From the NCBI RefSeq assembly GCF_000002985.6, contig NC_003279.8, positions 5,642,001 through 5,706,000 on the forward strand: a stretch of 64,000 nucleotides of DNA. Direction: 5' to 3'. Below, piece after piece: positions 34,836-47,300 of the stretch. This DNA comes from Caenorhabditis elegans. Taxonomy: Eukaryota > Nematoda > Chromadorea > Rhabditida > Rhabditidae. Numbering within the stretch: position 1 is the stretch's first letter; every line of letters starts with the position of its first letter. A program made the position numbers and the translations under genes. A model generated the notes under the pieces. That model ran no database searches, had not been told where the DNA came from, and saw nothing but the letters and a program-made list of their open reading frames with translations.

Positions 34836-35568
34836 ATGACGGGAGGTTTAATTGTTGCCGGTTTGGGTCTCGCTGCAGTCGGATTTGGAGCTCGATATGT
34901 CCTTCGAAATCAGGCGCTTATTAAAAAAGGAATGGAGGCGATTCCAGTTGCTGGTGGAGCTGTTAGTGTTTATTTTTTGAAAGTTTTAATTTAAAAATGC
35001 CAAATTTCAGTTTAGCAACTATTATCGTGGAGGTTTCGATCAAAAGATGTCACGAGCCGAAGCAGCGAAAATTTTGGGCGTTGCGCCGTCAGCAAAACCG
35101 GCGAAAATTAAGGAAGCTCATAAAAAAGTCATGATTGTAAATCATCCAGATAGAGGTAATTAAAATTAATTTCTCTGAAATGAAATTTTAAATTAAAGTA
35201 TCGTATTTTCGTTATCCGAAATGCAAAGTTGAAGGCGGGTCTCGCCCCACTTTATTCGGATTTTTCCTTTTTAAAAATTGCGAGCAAAATACTAAAAATA
35301 TTTTACTTTTTAGTTTTAACCCCTCATACTTTAAAAAAAGTTAAGAAAAAAACCCTAATTCTTTTTCTCTTTTTTCCACTCATTTGCTCTTCTCACTCAT
35401 GCTCAATGAAGCAGCAAATAATGAGTTACTCTTCCAAAATTAGCTTAGAGCTTCATTAAACATGAATTGCCAGATTTTAAAATGTTTTTCTCATTTTCAG
35501 GAGGATCTCCATATTTGGCTGCCAAAATCAACGAGGCCAAAGATTTGATGGAATCATCGAAAAGCTGA
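34836..35568 (+). CDS. dnj-21: Mitochondrial import motor J-protein TIM14/PAM18
   Basis: Inner-membrane co-chaperone that stimulates mtHsp70 in the presequence translocase motor. Three exons (34836-34961, 35011-35155, 35501-35568) give 112 residues, the usual size for TIM14. Residues 1-20 are a hydrophobic anchor ([20 protein letters not shown]). The matrix part has the conserved [12 protein letters not shown] and the J-domain HPD motif at 87-89 within [20 protein letters not shown], then the short C-terminal helix. Only a J-like domain is present, as expected. The start ATG is preceded by TTTTGTAG 9 bp upstream. Confidence 0.94.
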
Positions 35569-36644
35569 TCGAAAAAAACTATTATTTCTTCTATTTTATG
35601 TTTTGTTTTCATTAGTGTGATGTAGAATCAATGAAATATCAGATTTAAACAGATTTTTTTAGAGTTCAAATGTGGATAGAAATACCAGATATAAATCTTC
35701 TTTTCGTGTTTTTTTAAAACTTTTCCCTCGGGACTTATTGAAAAGTCGGTTCTTTTCTTTATTTTTGAAAAAAAATTCAATAACTTTCGGTCATTTTTAA
35801 ATTTCAGTAAAAAATTCCGATAAATCTGTAGTTCCTGTAATCTTTTACGATTTTTTTTTTCAATTTTCAAAAAAAAACACAATTTTTTTCAATTATTCCC
35901 TCAAAAAACAGCGAAAAATCTAACAGCATTCTTTTCCTTTTATCCTAAATAACATAATTCAAAATAAGAACTTTGAGCAGTTCAGACAATCTTATCTTAG
36001 ATGTCTTATCAATTAATATTGATTTTTCATTCGTTATAATTTCAAATGATAAGCTATCAAATGTGTATCTTCTTGTTTGTAACCGACCAGTTACCATTTA
36101 AAAGATACTCAGATAGTCATACAAAAAACATTTATATAGGCGGTGCACTTTTCTCCATTTTTCTGAGTGGAAAAACGCGTAGTCACCACTTAAACGTCAA
36201 CGGAACCTAATTTGATATCCGTGAGGGAGATGCTCCAGACTCCGCCCACTTCTTTTCTCTTCTCCCATTTTCTCTGCTTTCTCCCTTTCGTTTTTCATCT
36301 TTTATATGCAAATATATTCCTCCCTTCCACAATTTATAATGTGAACGTTGATATTTGGAATTAGAAAAACAAATTATTTTCAAAAGCCTACGCTTCTTCA
36401 ATTAAAAATCACATGGCTCCTGAATAAGAATTGAATGAAAATTCATTAAAATAAAAATTCAATTTACCTCCAAATAATCTGTCTTTAAAATTTGTCACTT
36501 TGTCATTATTTTGATACCCTCTAATTTAATTGAACTCTAGTCGACATCATCGAAACCTTATTAAAAATTTATTATTTCTCTATTTTCATCTCAGCTGAGA
36601 TCTCAGTTCAATATTTAATAATAAACATTTTTTGCAGACTGAAA
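35569..36644. other. Intergenic region between dnj-21 and aprt-1
   Basis: 1,076 bp, AT-rich. It includes several long A and T runs (35690-35900) and a GC-richer purine/pyrimidine-biased patch (36215-36300; minus-strand purine-rich). It ends in TTTGCAG seven bases before the aprt-1 ATG, a likely SL1 acceptor. No gene is visible. Confidence 0.45.
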
Positions 36645-37770
36645 ATGACACTTCCACGTTTCGATCAAATCCGACCCAAGATCGAGCAACACATCCGGGA
36701 GGTGAAGGATTTCCCGAAGAAAGGCATTAATTTTCGGTATGCACAACACGTGTATTCAGCTCGACCAACGCCTCGAAAATTTTCAAAAAAGGCGGGAAAA
36801 AATATTTGAATTCGCCAAGAGGAATTTCACCGCAGCGCGTGCAAAAATGTCTGCATTTGCGCGTGACGGTGTTTGCACAAATTACACCGAATGGTCGAGC
36901 TGAAAACACGTGCACAACTTAAATTTTTATTTCATCGTAATTTCAAAAGATTTTGATATGCGTTCATATTTAGCACGAATTTATTCAGATGGGTCTCGGC
37001 GCAAAAAAAGTTTGTGGTAATTGTTTTGTAATTTTTCCTTGCATTTTTCACTTTTTTTCGCGTCAAGACCCATATGAATAAATTGATGTCCCTTTATGAT
37101 GGCGTGCCAAAATCTTATGAAATTACGATAATTTTAAACAGTTTTAAATTATATCATTAATTGAAAAACGGGAAGAAGTTAGGATTTTTCAAAAAAGAAG
37201 GACAATAAAAGACACAAAAAGAGATAATTTTCGAAAAATCTAAATTTCTCTATATTTCAGTGATATAATGCCATTGTTCACAAATCCTCAACTCGTCAAC
37301 GAGCTCTGTGTTGTCATTGCCGATCACGTTCGTCATACAGTTGGACACGTGGATTCAGTTGCTGGCTTAGAGGCACGGGGATTCCTATTCGGACCACAAG
37401 TTGCCATTCAGCTGGGTGTTCCATTTGTGCCAATCCGCAAGAAGGGAAAGCTCCCAGGAGCAACGATTGAAGCATCGTATGTGAAAGAATATGGAGAGGA
37501 TCGGGTTGAAATTCAAGAAGGAGCAATTAAAAATGGGGATATTGTGTTCTTGATCGATGACTTGTTGGCTACTGGAGGCACTTTAAGAGTATGTAACGTT
37601 TTTAGAAAACATTTTAAAATTTTTTTTTGCAGGCTGCCACCGATCTAGTCGTGAAAGCTGGTGGAAAAGTCGGTGAGGCATTTGTTCTCATAGAACTGGC
37701 ACCATTGAATGGTCGTTCCAAGCTTCCGGATGTTAATCTGACAACTCTCATCTCCTATGATAGCGCTTAA
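36645..37770 (+). CDS. aprt-1: Adenine phosphoribosyltransferase
   Basis: Purine salvage enzyme: adenine + PRPP gives AMP + PPi, in the cytosol. Three exons (36645-36736, 37261-37588, 37633-37770) give 185 residues, the normal length for APRT. Conserved blocks are [47 protein letters not shown] and the PRPP-binding loop [14 protein letters not shown] at about 126-139. The C-terminus, [16 protein letters not shown], is typical. Intron 1 (36737-37260) carries an inverted repeat. TTTGCAG lies 7 bp before the ATG. Confidence 0.96.
36978..37083. repeat. Inverted repeat in aprt-1 intron 1
   Basis: The left arm at 36978-37011 (AATTTATTCAGATGGGTCTC then GGCGCAAAAAAAG) pairs with the right arm at 37050-37083 (ACTTTTTTTCGCGTCAAGAC then CCATATGAATAAAT) with few mismatches, around a 38-bp spacer. 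A single diverged arm (GGCGAGACCCATTCGAATAA) lies at about 55955-55976. Non-coding. Confidence 0.75.
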
Positions 37771-38365
37771 TAACCATATCTGAAAATGACTGAAAGCTTC
37801 TCGATTGTTAATTCACTTGATCTAAATATAAATTGATTTTAATAAAAGTTAAAGTCTTTATCATTACAAACTTATTTCAATCTTTAAAAAAATGTGAAAG
37901 GCAAAAATAATAAAATCATGGAAAGAATGACAAGGGAGCAGCAGAGAACAGAGCAATCATTTGATAAATTATTAAAGAGAATGTTTTGTGGGCGATGAGA
38001 AATCATGATCAATTTGTATACCTCGTCATATGCAAGTGGGGGCTTGAAAAATTAGATGAACTGAAAAAAAAGGAAGACCGGAAATTTTGGGATTTTGAAA
38101 CTCTTTCAAACGATTTTCAAGTCAATTTTTGAAAATTAACCAGAAATTCGTAATCAGGATTCAATACGTACTATAAGAACAGATAAAACAGATCAGTAGG
38201 AATACAAAAATTAAAGGATTTGTACATAGAAAATAATTGAGCTGAGCTTCAAAAAGAATGAACAATGACCGTAATGTAAAATGAAAGTGGGAGTTTTTTG
38301 TAGAAAAAGAAGTATAATTATGCAAAATTAATAATTCAAATTATCAAAAAAATACCAGATTATTA
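37771..38365. other. Convergent 3' region between aprt-1 and unc-40
   Basis: Contains the aprt-1 3' UTR with an AATAAAAG signal at about 37841 and the unc-40 3' UTR on the other strand. AT-rich; no gene seen. Confidence 0.5.
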
Positions 38366-41300
38366 TTACTTATCCATACTCGTCTCAAAATGCAAATTGT
38401 GCTGTAATTGTTGTAGATCATCAAGCATTGTGTCAAGGTTCTCAAGATGTGCGTTGAGATCTTCTGCCGAGTGTGAAGGCTGAAATAATTGACTTCATTT
38501 ATAATAAAAATAGAACTATGCCATGTCCTCGTTTTTGAGAGAAAAGTCCGCGGTTTTTGAAAATTGGAAATTTTACGATAATTTTTTTGGAAGAAAATTT
38601 CAAATCATTTAATAATCCAGTTTTTTCTCGATATTTTTGGAGATATGTTTGAATAATTTACTGTCATTTTTAAATAGATTTTTTTCTAGATATCTATAGT
38701 TTACTATAGTTGTCCATAGATTCAAAAACTGACAATTTTCTATTTTATCCATAAAAATTAGAAATGTTTCAAATTTCAGTTCGTGGTAGGAAAAGTTTCA
38801 ATTCAAAAAATTCAACTCACATTCATATTTGTGTTCATCTTCTCTCCATTCGATGAACCAGCTGTATTAGATTTAATGGGTGTGGTTTCTCTCATTTCCA
38901 TACATTCTCCACTCTTTTTATCTGATTCTCCTGCATCAGAAGATGCAGAGCATGATGCAAATGGACTGTAGATATTTGCAACATTGACACGTGGTTGAGC
39001 AGTTGCTCTTCCAACTGGAACTTGCCGTCCACCGGCTGCAATAATAGTCGGTCGAGAAGATGATGATGCCGCAGAGTGTGGTGGAGGTGGTGTTGCTCCT
39101 GCCAATTGAGTGAATGACCGAAGAGCATTTGCAGCTGATGAATTTGGAGGTGTTCCACGTAGAGTACGGTATCCATCGATTACTGTAGGTGGACCAGAAG
39201 GTGGAGCTTGCATTGGGAGAGGCGGAGTCGAGGCGGATCCAATTGCAGATGATGAACCATAAGGACTTTCAAAGTCGATTCTTTGAATCGGCTGAAAAAA
39301 TTCAAGAATTATTTTTTAAAACAATTAATTCAAAAATGACTCCAACCTGATGCCTTCCAGTTCCTGTATAAACCACTTGAGGTGTTCGTTGTCGTCCTTC
39401 AAGACTTTGTGAGCTTTGATGATAACTTCGTGTTAGAGTTCCTTGCCCTGAAAATTTCCGTTAAAAAAAAGGAAAAAATAAATGAAATTCTGTGTTCAAA
39501 TTAGCTTTGTCAAAATGACTCGAAGACGTATTAAGGTTCATCGTTTTACTTTTGTTTTGAATAAACGACATATACCAAAATACGCCTTCTCCGTCCGTGT
39601 TAATGGAAAAAAACGTGTAAAGTAAAAACAAGGTAAATGAGAGGCTGGGAAATGGAAAAACAGCAACATTCACGTGAGTAAAAGTAAGAAAGTCTCTACA
39701 TTGAAGATTCTGGACAAAACAGACATTCACGACACTTTGTAGATTGATATATTACTGGTAAGGATAGAAATATCAGGTTAATTGATATTTTGTTATTTTT
39801 TAAAGCAAACAACTAAAAATAAGCCAAGCAAAGCAATCCTTTTCACTGCAAATCGAAATATCAAATCTTGTGTACCGTGGACTCCCGTGACTACAGCCTT
39901 GGCTCTTGTAGTAACTGAAGGTCTTTCAATCCGAACTTTTGCAGAAACTAATGCTTCAACCGGCTCTTCATCTTCATCTTCAGTAGTTCCAATCGCGGAA
40001 CAAATCGATTGTGCCATCGGTGTAGTTCTCGAGCCGGTACCTCGCTTTGGAGCTCGTGGTGGCCGACTTGTTAGCGGGCCTGATGCTTCACCACCACCTC
40101 CACTACCATGGATAGATCCATAAACCGAATCTGGTATGAAGACGAGAGATAAACTAAGGATATAAAGGGAAAAGAGGAGGAGAAAACTTAATTTAAGGTA
40201 GGCACAGTGGGAAGAAGATTGTTAGAGAAATAAGGATAATTTGATAAATATTGGAAGGAAGATAAGATCGAATTTAAAAATACCTTGTAGATGATGGTAT
40301 CTAGGTGTGGGTGATTCAATGTCAGCAGCAGTAAGATGGGCGGTTGCTAGACCATCAACCATATAATCAGAAGCTGGAAATAAATAAAATTCTGGATAAG
40401 ACCTAGATTGTGTAACACTTACCACCAGCTCTCATATGACTTCCAGTTCCATTAATCCATAAATCATTAGGTGGACCTCCAAGACCACCTATTCCACCTC
40501 CACTTCCAGCTCCGGCACTCGTCTTTTTTCCAGACTGATATCCATTCTTTCGCCCTCCACCACTAGATCGTTTCCAACAACACATTATGATAAGAATCAG
40601 TGTAAGGATCAGAATCAGAGCAAACGCAGCCAAAAGTATGAGATACAATGGGTTAGAGTGAAGAAGAGATTGAAGTTGATCGACTAAGGAAACTGTATCG
40701 CCAGAAGCCGCTGATCCATGCCCACGTGCATTGTGACGATCTTTTCCTGATAGAATAGCACCGCCTGATGGAGTGTATCCAACTACAGAAGAGAATGGGC
40801 CATGACCTGAAGAATAGATATTAAATATAAATTACCTAAAAATAATTCCCAAACCTTTCTCATTTCTTGCTTGAATCTTGAAGAAATAATTAGCTTTTGG
40901 AAGTAAATTGCTGACTTGATGTGACAACTTATCACCAGCTACATAGTTAATTGTCCAATCTTTGTCCGCAAGAGAAGCTCGATCCGTATAAAACACTAAA
41001 TATTCTTCAATTTCTCCATTTGAATATTTCGGAGGTTGCCAATGAAGACTTGAAGAGTGAGGATCGCCACTTTCTGCAGGCAGCACAGTGAGATCACGTG
41101 GAGCTGAACTTGGTGGAGCCGCTAATGTTCGATTCCTGGTAGCCATTGACCAAGTACTCAACTGCCCATTTGATGCAACAGCTCTAACCGCAAACTCATA
41201 CTCAGTAGCTGGTCGTAGTCCTTCCACAGTAGCCCATGTCTCGGTGCTATTCACGTATCTATGTTGATTCCCATCAACAGCTGTACTATATCGAACTGTA

Positions 41301-44300
41301 TACTGTGTATTGAAAGCAGTTTCATCAGATTCCGTCCACATAACACGTATTGATGTTGCAGAGATTGCCTCAGCACGCACTCCAACTGGAGTAGATTCTG
41401 AGGATCCAACGTCAGAATCGTCAGAATCAGAATCTTCATTGAAATGTGATGGAGTTTCACGAGACAATGTTCGGACAGTCTCATAAATCGGAAATCCAGA
41501 TCCTAGATTATTAAATGCTCGAAGAGAAATCACATAATCTCGTTCCGAATGCAATCTGGCAATTTTATATTGAGTTGTGGAAGCAGTTACACGAATTGTT
41601 TCAGTATCAGGAACACTCAATCCCCATCCAATTTGATATCCTCTAACAAGATTCTGTTCATCTGCTGGTGGAAGCCATGATACAAGAATATAATCAATTC
41701 CAGCATGTGGTCGAATCTCTCTCGGTGCTCCAAGTGTTCGTTCTTCTTTATCTTGTCCAGGAGTATCAATAGAAACCCAATCCGAGAAGGGTCCCGTTCC
41801 ATTGTGATTCACTACTGCCATTCTGAAAAATTTTTTTATGATTTTATTTCACAATTGATCGAATTTTCGATTTTTAAATAAAACTCTGAATTTCCGGTAA
41901 TTTTTCAATTTTTAAAAACCATTTTCGTATTTTTCTCATAAACATCAACATATTTTGATATATCTACAGTCTCCGTTTTTTTTCCGAACATTTTAAATCA
42001 ATTTTTTCCTATTTTTTTTTTGAAAAAGTCAAATTTTAAAAAATCGTCAATTTTCCAAAATTTTGACTGTAATTTTTCTGAAATCTGGAATATTTCTGGG
42101 TGTTTTATATAGATAATTATTCGTTTCAACTTATTTTTAAAACTATTTTTTTTAACACATTTCCCTATGGTGCTACTCCAAATTTTAATGTTGTTTAACG
42201 ATGAATTTTAAAGTTTTTTTTTAACTTCGAAATAGTTGTAGTGTTTTGAAATTTTATAAAATACCTTATCAGATACTGTGTATTCGGTTCCAAATTTCCC
42301 ATAGTATACTCTCTAGCAGTGGCGTCAATCACAAGAGTATTGCCTTTGGCTCCACGAGCTTTTGTCTTGTACTTCAACCGATATCCAGTAATTTCTCCGT
42401 TAACAGATTCCTCTTCTGGCTCATCCCAACTAACTCGAACACTTGTTGAGCTATCAGCTTCTGCTTGAATGTTTACAGGCGGTGCTGATGGTTCATCGGA
42501 TTGTGTTCGTACTTTCACAGTATCACTTGAAAGCCCCGATCCATTGGATCCTTCAGCTTCAATTCGAATCTGATATCCAGTGTATTTATCCATTCCATGA
42601 AGTGTATAATGTGTTGTCGAGGTCTGAAATTAATCATAGAAACGTGTGTAAAAATGAATCGAAACGTGAAAAAGTACCGTAATCAATGTTTCTTTTTCAT
42701 TTTTCTCCAATGGATCATGCGAATAGAATATTTTGTATCGAAGGGCAGGTTGTCCTCCACTTGGTGGGCTCCAACGGATGTCAATCGTTTCGGGGCCAGT
42801 TGCAGTTGTTGTTAGTGATGCGACTTTTCCAGGAACTGCTTCTGAAATAATTAACTTTTTAATAATGCAAAAAAAAAAATGAAAACCTACGTTCTTTGTT
42901 TGTGGTAACTTTAAGTGAATCACTAAACTTTCCCATTCCAGCTTCATTTTCAGCAGTAACTCGAATTAAATACATTGTTGATGGTTGTAGAGATGTTAAC
43001 GTTGCAGATGTACTTGATGAATTGATCATCCTTTCTCTGTCGATTAAATTATCTTTGTAGAATATATGATATCTCATAATATTCCCATTTCTTTGAACTG
43101 GTGGATCCCATTCAACATTTATAAAGCGAGAACCAGAAGACGTCGAACGGAGGCCTAACGGTGCAGACGAAGTCATTGGAACTCCTGAGGAAGCAGCCAC
43201 TGATGATGAATCTGAAATTATTTATTGAAATAGAGAGATACGATAGTATTAATGCAAGAAAACAGTGTTCACAAAAAACCAAAAATCTTTGAGAGTGAAA
43301 TAGCCAAAGTGACATTTTATCCAAAAATTTGTACCAGGGCACATAATTTTTAAAGCAGAACACACTGCATCAGAATTCACAAAACCTTAAAGACACTCCC
43401 AATTAATTGAAAGAAAAACCCCAGTGATTTTGTAAAATAAAACAATGTTAGAGTTATTAAAAGAACATAGATTTTCAGCCAAAAAACACAAATGATATAC
43501 CATCGGACAACAATTGCCCTTTTGTTCTTGTTTCGTTGAGTCGTGTGGCGGTTGTTAATCCGCGACTCGCCAGAAATGTTGGTCCTAGAGACATCAAACT
43601 TTTTTAATTTAAGGATTTTTTTCCAAAAAGATTTTTCAAATCCAAATTTTAGAGAGAACAGAATATAAAGCACACCTGGAGCATCAACAAGAAGTTGTGC
43701 ACTAGCTTGTTCACTTCCAACATCATTTTCTGCAATACATTGGTAGATTGCTTGATCGGCTCGTACGACTCCAAGGATGCGGAGTCTGAAATTATTTTCT
43801 TTAAATGTGGAATTTTATTTTGATATTACTATAGAATAAATTAAATGCCCTAAACCTGTTTCAAAAGAATTCTCACCTGTTCGGCTCAATTACAAAATAC
43901 TCGCTCCCAATTATTGCTTCTCCATTTTTGTACCAATTAACGCGTGCCTCTGGTCTAGCAGCCGCCGTTCCACACTCTAATTCAACATCAGCAGTTTCAA
44001 CAGCAACTTTCGTGGTAGGTCGTGTAGTGATTCTCGGCGGAGCACGAACTTCTACAGATACAGCTCGATCAATTGAATCATCATTATTCGAAGCTCGACA
44101 AGTGTATAGCCCAGTATCTTCGATAGAAGCACGTGAGACAAGAATTGACGATACGCCAACACGTCGAATACGAACTCCATCGACAATAATTTGACGAGAA
44201 TCTTTGAGCCATCTAACTTGAGGTCTGATTAGTGAGGCAACAAGGCATTCAAGTAAGAATTCGTCGCCTTGTTCAACAACTTGTAGACGTGGCGTTGTGA

Positions 44301-47300
44301 TGAAAACTAGCTCATTCGATACTGTTTCTGAAAAAAAATCTCTTTGTAACTTTGTAACCTTCAAAATTATCAAGCAGGGGATGGCGGAAAAGTTTTTTTT
44401 GGCAAATTGTGATTTTGCTTTTTTTCCGCAACTGTTTGAAATTTCAATTAGCAAATAGCAAAATCGAACATCTTCAATGGCTGCTCTGAGAATTTCCAGA
44501 AAAATTTTTAAAATACACAATTGTAAGTAACCGGTCATTACCGCACATCCCTAATATAAAAGTTAGTATTACCAGTAGTAACGGTCAATCGTGCAGTTTG
44601 GCTACTTCTTCTCTTCCCAGCACCTTCTACCGTACACCTATACGTCCCTTCGTGTCTAGATTGAGTGGAACTAATCTCCAAAGTGTTTGACACTGGTAGA
44701 ATGTGATATTCGCCTGAAATGAGTTAAATTAGACAATTATGTTCAGTCAAAAGTGCACAGATGGGCTTGGAGCCTCATTAATTCCCTTTTTTAATGGTCA
44801 ACTCCATTTGAATCTCTTTCTTTTTTGCTTACACAAAAGAATTTACTGGTTAAAATGTTGAAAGACACAAAGCGAGAACAAATTCAGTTGTTCATCAATT
44901 TAAAGAAATAAATTTCCCAAGAGACCAGGGAGTTACAGGAACAAAGATTTTCAACTTTCTTTTAGAAAAAAAAAACTAACCACCATTTACAATAGGTTCA
45001 TCGTTGTGAAGCCAAACTGCTGTTGGGGTTGGTTTCGAGTTCTGAAAGATTTTAGATATTTAACATTTGAAAGAAAACTCAATTTCAATAAAATCTCAAA
45101 ATATTTTATAGTAACTCACAATAAGACAATGAAACGCAGTTGGCTGCCCTTTTGCTAGAGTTCGATCAATCGCTTGCAGTTCAAACTTTGCCAAATCCGC
45201 CAATCGTAACGTAGCTTTTCGACTCAAAAATGTCCACGTATCACTTGTTTGATCGCTTTTTGTAGTCACATGTACAGCGCATTGATATGTTCCTTCTTCG
45301 GCACTGCTCACTGATTCTATCCATAATGAACCATTTGACATTACTTTTCTGAAATAAAAAACTTAAATATTTAGACAAATTGCATTTAATATGTCTATTT
45401 CAAAATTAAGATGTTATCTAGTTGAAGAATTTTCAAATTTATTTTGTTTTTTTCTCTACGTAGAGCTCTACGTACTACAGTATTCTATTATACATTCATA
45501 CAAACATTTCTTGCGAAAATTCGAAGCAACTATATTGCTATGTTCTCAAATAATTTCAAGTTTTTTCCCAAACTTTTTTCTCTCATTTTTATTGCGATTC
45601 CCATCATCGTTGGCAACCATATGGTTGTGGGTCGCTTCCTATCTTTTCCAAGTACTTCTGTGGTGTGCAATTGACAGATGGTCTCAGTGAATGAGTGTGT
45701 ATGCGCACATTTACGTGTGTGCAACGCGCTCATCACATCTACGAAGGACTACCAGAATTCTCAGACCCTGATTTGTAATACGCACTTTCGTGCTTCATGG
45801 AATAAGAAAATAAATATTCGCCGAAGGCTATTTGCTACTAAATGTGAACAAGTTTTCCATTTTGAAAAAGTAAATCCAACTCGGATAAGCTTATCCCTGA
45901 CCAGTTTCCATTCATACTTTGATGATTCATTTGTATTGAATGAAATTAAAACTGCAAAAATTGTTCAATGCCATTTGCATAGTCTTCAACAGAACCTTGA
46001 GCCTGTCAATCAATCGTCTTGACGACATCCACCCATCGTTTCTCAATTTCGATCGAATCACCCACAGTCGCCTCTGATTAATGACCATGACAACAGAAGA
46101 ACGACTACAGGCCCGGCAAAGACAGCTTCAGGAAAACAATTGTTGACCTAATATTACCTAGCTCTAATGCCAGAATAATAATGGTGACATGGCATTATAG
46201 TAGGAGGAGATACATGACAAATGGCAGGAAATTGTCGCGGATACGTCTTTGGCGGGTGGTCTACTTCTGTTGAATGTTGTGAAGGCGAAAATAGTATCTG
46301 GTTACACAATATATAGATACTTTGTAAGCTTAAACCAACAACTTTAATATTAACAGAATCTTAAAGTGGTAATTTCAAAGCAAGGAAATTGAAAAATTGG
46401 AACATATAGTTAATTGTGTGAACTTTTTTGATTCCAATGTGTTGATTCTGTTCTGATTGTACTTTCGGTTTTAAGCTTAATAACTTTCGGTCTATTTCCG
46501 GCAAATTTCATAACATTTCAGTGGCCATTGGAAACTAAAACAACTACAAGTTATGAAATATGCAGAAAAACAATTTCTTGCACAACAAAAGCTTCTCAAC
46601 AATAGACTCCAATCCTCTCGGTCAAAAGTGTCCTTCCTATGCACATATGCATGAATAAGCCAGGACGAAATTTTATATGTGCATAGAAAGACACATGTAA
46701 AAGTCACTACTTCCACTCGCTTGCATGCTCTTGAAGGGATTAGGAATAGAAGAAGGAGAAGAAACAAGTGTATATACACACATTCCGATAGAACGGAGAT
46801 ACACCATCTAAATGAGTTATATGTCTCAATGTCATTTGCATATTTTCGAAACTTTGACGAGAATCCACAAAGGAGTCCTTGTGAAGAATGTGAGCATCCG
46901 ATTTTATTGGTGAAATAAGTTAAGAGTGTTCAAACAACCATATACTTGGAAAGAAGGTTAAAGATTACAAGATAGCACAATTGATATCTTTTTTTTAACG
47001 AAAAAGTCAGCTTCAACCCAATTTAAAAGTGTGAGCTTTTTCTACCGAGGTTAAAAGTGCAGTAGGGATATTGTTTAAAACTGATTTTATACTCAAAATG
47101 TCCAAATATCGTAACAAAAATTTCAAAATATTTTGACATGTTTTTTGAAATCATAATTTTGGAAGTCGATCAAAAAAATGTTTTTTCTCTACTAGTTTCA
47201 TATTTTAATTATGTTTCAATTTTTCGTATGTAAAAATTCTAGGAGTTCGCCTATAACAATTACCTAAAAGTCCACATTTTTGCAAAATTTGCCAAACGAA

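Noticed and set aside
45678..46022. Plus-strand 114-residue ORF in the unc-40 intron as a nested gene
   Set aside because: No domain, no signal, no plausible flanking exons, and composition like the surrounding intron.
46492..46779. Minus-strand ORF with a hydrophobic start in the same intron
   Set aside because: It overlaps the hairpin and has no in-phase splice partners. The hydrophobic start is typical of T-rich DNA.
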